From Candidatus Omnitrophota bacterium (GTDB lineage Bacteria; Ratteibacteria; UBA8468; MWAK01): a stretch of 22,201 nucleotides of DNA. The position numbers and the translations under genes were made by a program. Below the pieces are notes generated by a model. That model was not told the origin of the DNA and made no database searches. It worked only from the letters and a program-made list of their open reading frames with translations. This document shows positions 21,872 through 22,201 of this stretch, in pieces. The stretch covers positions 1-22,201 of the forward strand of contig JAPLMK010000104.1 of the NCBI GenBank assembly GCA_026387085.1, given 5' to 3'. The stretch's first letter is position 1. The number at the start of each line of letters is the position of its first letter.

Positions 21872-22201
21872 CTTCGGTCATTTTCCGGCTGATGGCGAGG
21901 CCCCGTTTGGATTCGGCGATGAACTTCAGGAGAAGGGTTATTTCCGGCGTGACCGGGATTTCCGTCTTTATTTTTTCAACCGCGTGGAGAACGTTCAGGC
22001 GGCTGCGTATCAGGAAACGGAAGGCCTTTTCCAATCCGGCGATCGTTTCCGGGTTGAAATTATTACGTTTTAATCCGATGCTGTTCAGCCAGCGGGTGCG
22101 GGCCGGGTGTCCGTCAGCCAGGCTGTAGGGCATAATATCCTGGCAGACCTTGGAACAGCCGCCGATGATGGCAAAAGAACCGACCCGGCAGAACTGGTGA
22201 A
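21864..22201 (-). CDS. lpxA: UDP-N-acetylglucosamine acyltransferase, C-terminal part
   Basis: Only the last 111 residues lie in the window; the frame runs off the right edge. The visible part starts HQFCRVGSFAIIGGCSKVCQ, the end of the left-handed beta-helix with the HQF motif typical of LpxA. The C-terminal helical region follows, with PYSLADGHPARTRWLNSIGL and an AFRFLIRS helix. LpxA transfers a hydroxyacyl chain from acyl carrier protein to UDP-GlcNAc, the first step of lipid A synthesis, in the cytoplasm. Two cysteines occupy helix positions that are usually hydrophobic. It overlaps lpxI by eight bases. The upstream part, including the catalytic histidine, is outside the window. Confidence 0.9.
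   Translation of the reverse strand, partial: HQFCRVGSFAIIGGCSKVCQDIMPYSLADGHPARTRWLNSIGLKRNNFNPETIAGLEKAFRFLIRSRLNVLHAVEKIKTEIPVTPEITLLLKFIAESKRGLAISRKMTEDD

Overview
The window looks like a chromosomal segment of an uncultivated diderm (Gram-negative-type) bacterium with a strong one-carbon metabolism. The diderm call rests on lipid A genes at the right edge (lpxI and the 3' end of lpxA). Secreted glycan-binding proteins, a GH29 fucosidase, an expanded set of uroporphyrinogen-decarboxylase-fold (URO-D) proteins and many palindromic intergenic repeats recall PVC or Omnitrophota-like candidate phyla. That placement is inference; nothing here fixes the taxonomy.

Left part (1-5800, + strand): the 3' end of a gene with a discoidin (F5/8 type C) domain, a secreted LamG-domain protein, and a metal-dependent amidohydrolase. 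A second group follows: a sugar-phosphate isomerase/epimerase-type TIM barrel, an MtaA-like URO-D protein with a complete H-x-C...C zinc site, and a tandem DUF1284-like cysteine-rich protein. It closes with a strong terminator at 5763-5797.

Middle part (5825-16864, - strand): a long leftward cluster that starts at a divergent promoter near 16880. In transcription order it holds three divergent URO-D methyltransferase-like genes, a metallo-beta-lactamase-fold hydrolase, fchA, folD, metV, metF, a GH29 fucosidase and fhs. The folate genes form the whole tetrahydrofolate (methyl) branch of the Wood-Ljungdahl pathway between formate and methyl-THF. No formate dehydrogenase, CO dehydrogenase/acetyl-CoA synthase or corrinoid protein lies in the window. 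The simplest reading is that the URO-D proteins move methyl groups into or out of this folate branch, which could run in either direction. The FolD here lacks the usual cyclohydrolase lysine (Gln52), which explains why a separate FchA is needed. Every spacer from fchA to fhs holds a palindromic repeat ending shortly before the next ribosome-binding site.

Right part (16990-22201): a LonB-like ATP-dependent protease and a UDP-glucose 6-dehydrogenase on the + strand, converging on lpxI and a truncated lpxA on the - strand. The longest stretch without a gene is 547-828 (282 bases), which holds one composite palindromic repeat and the LamG gene's leader.
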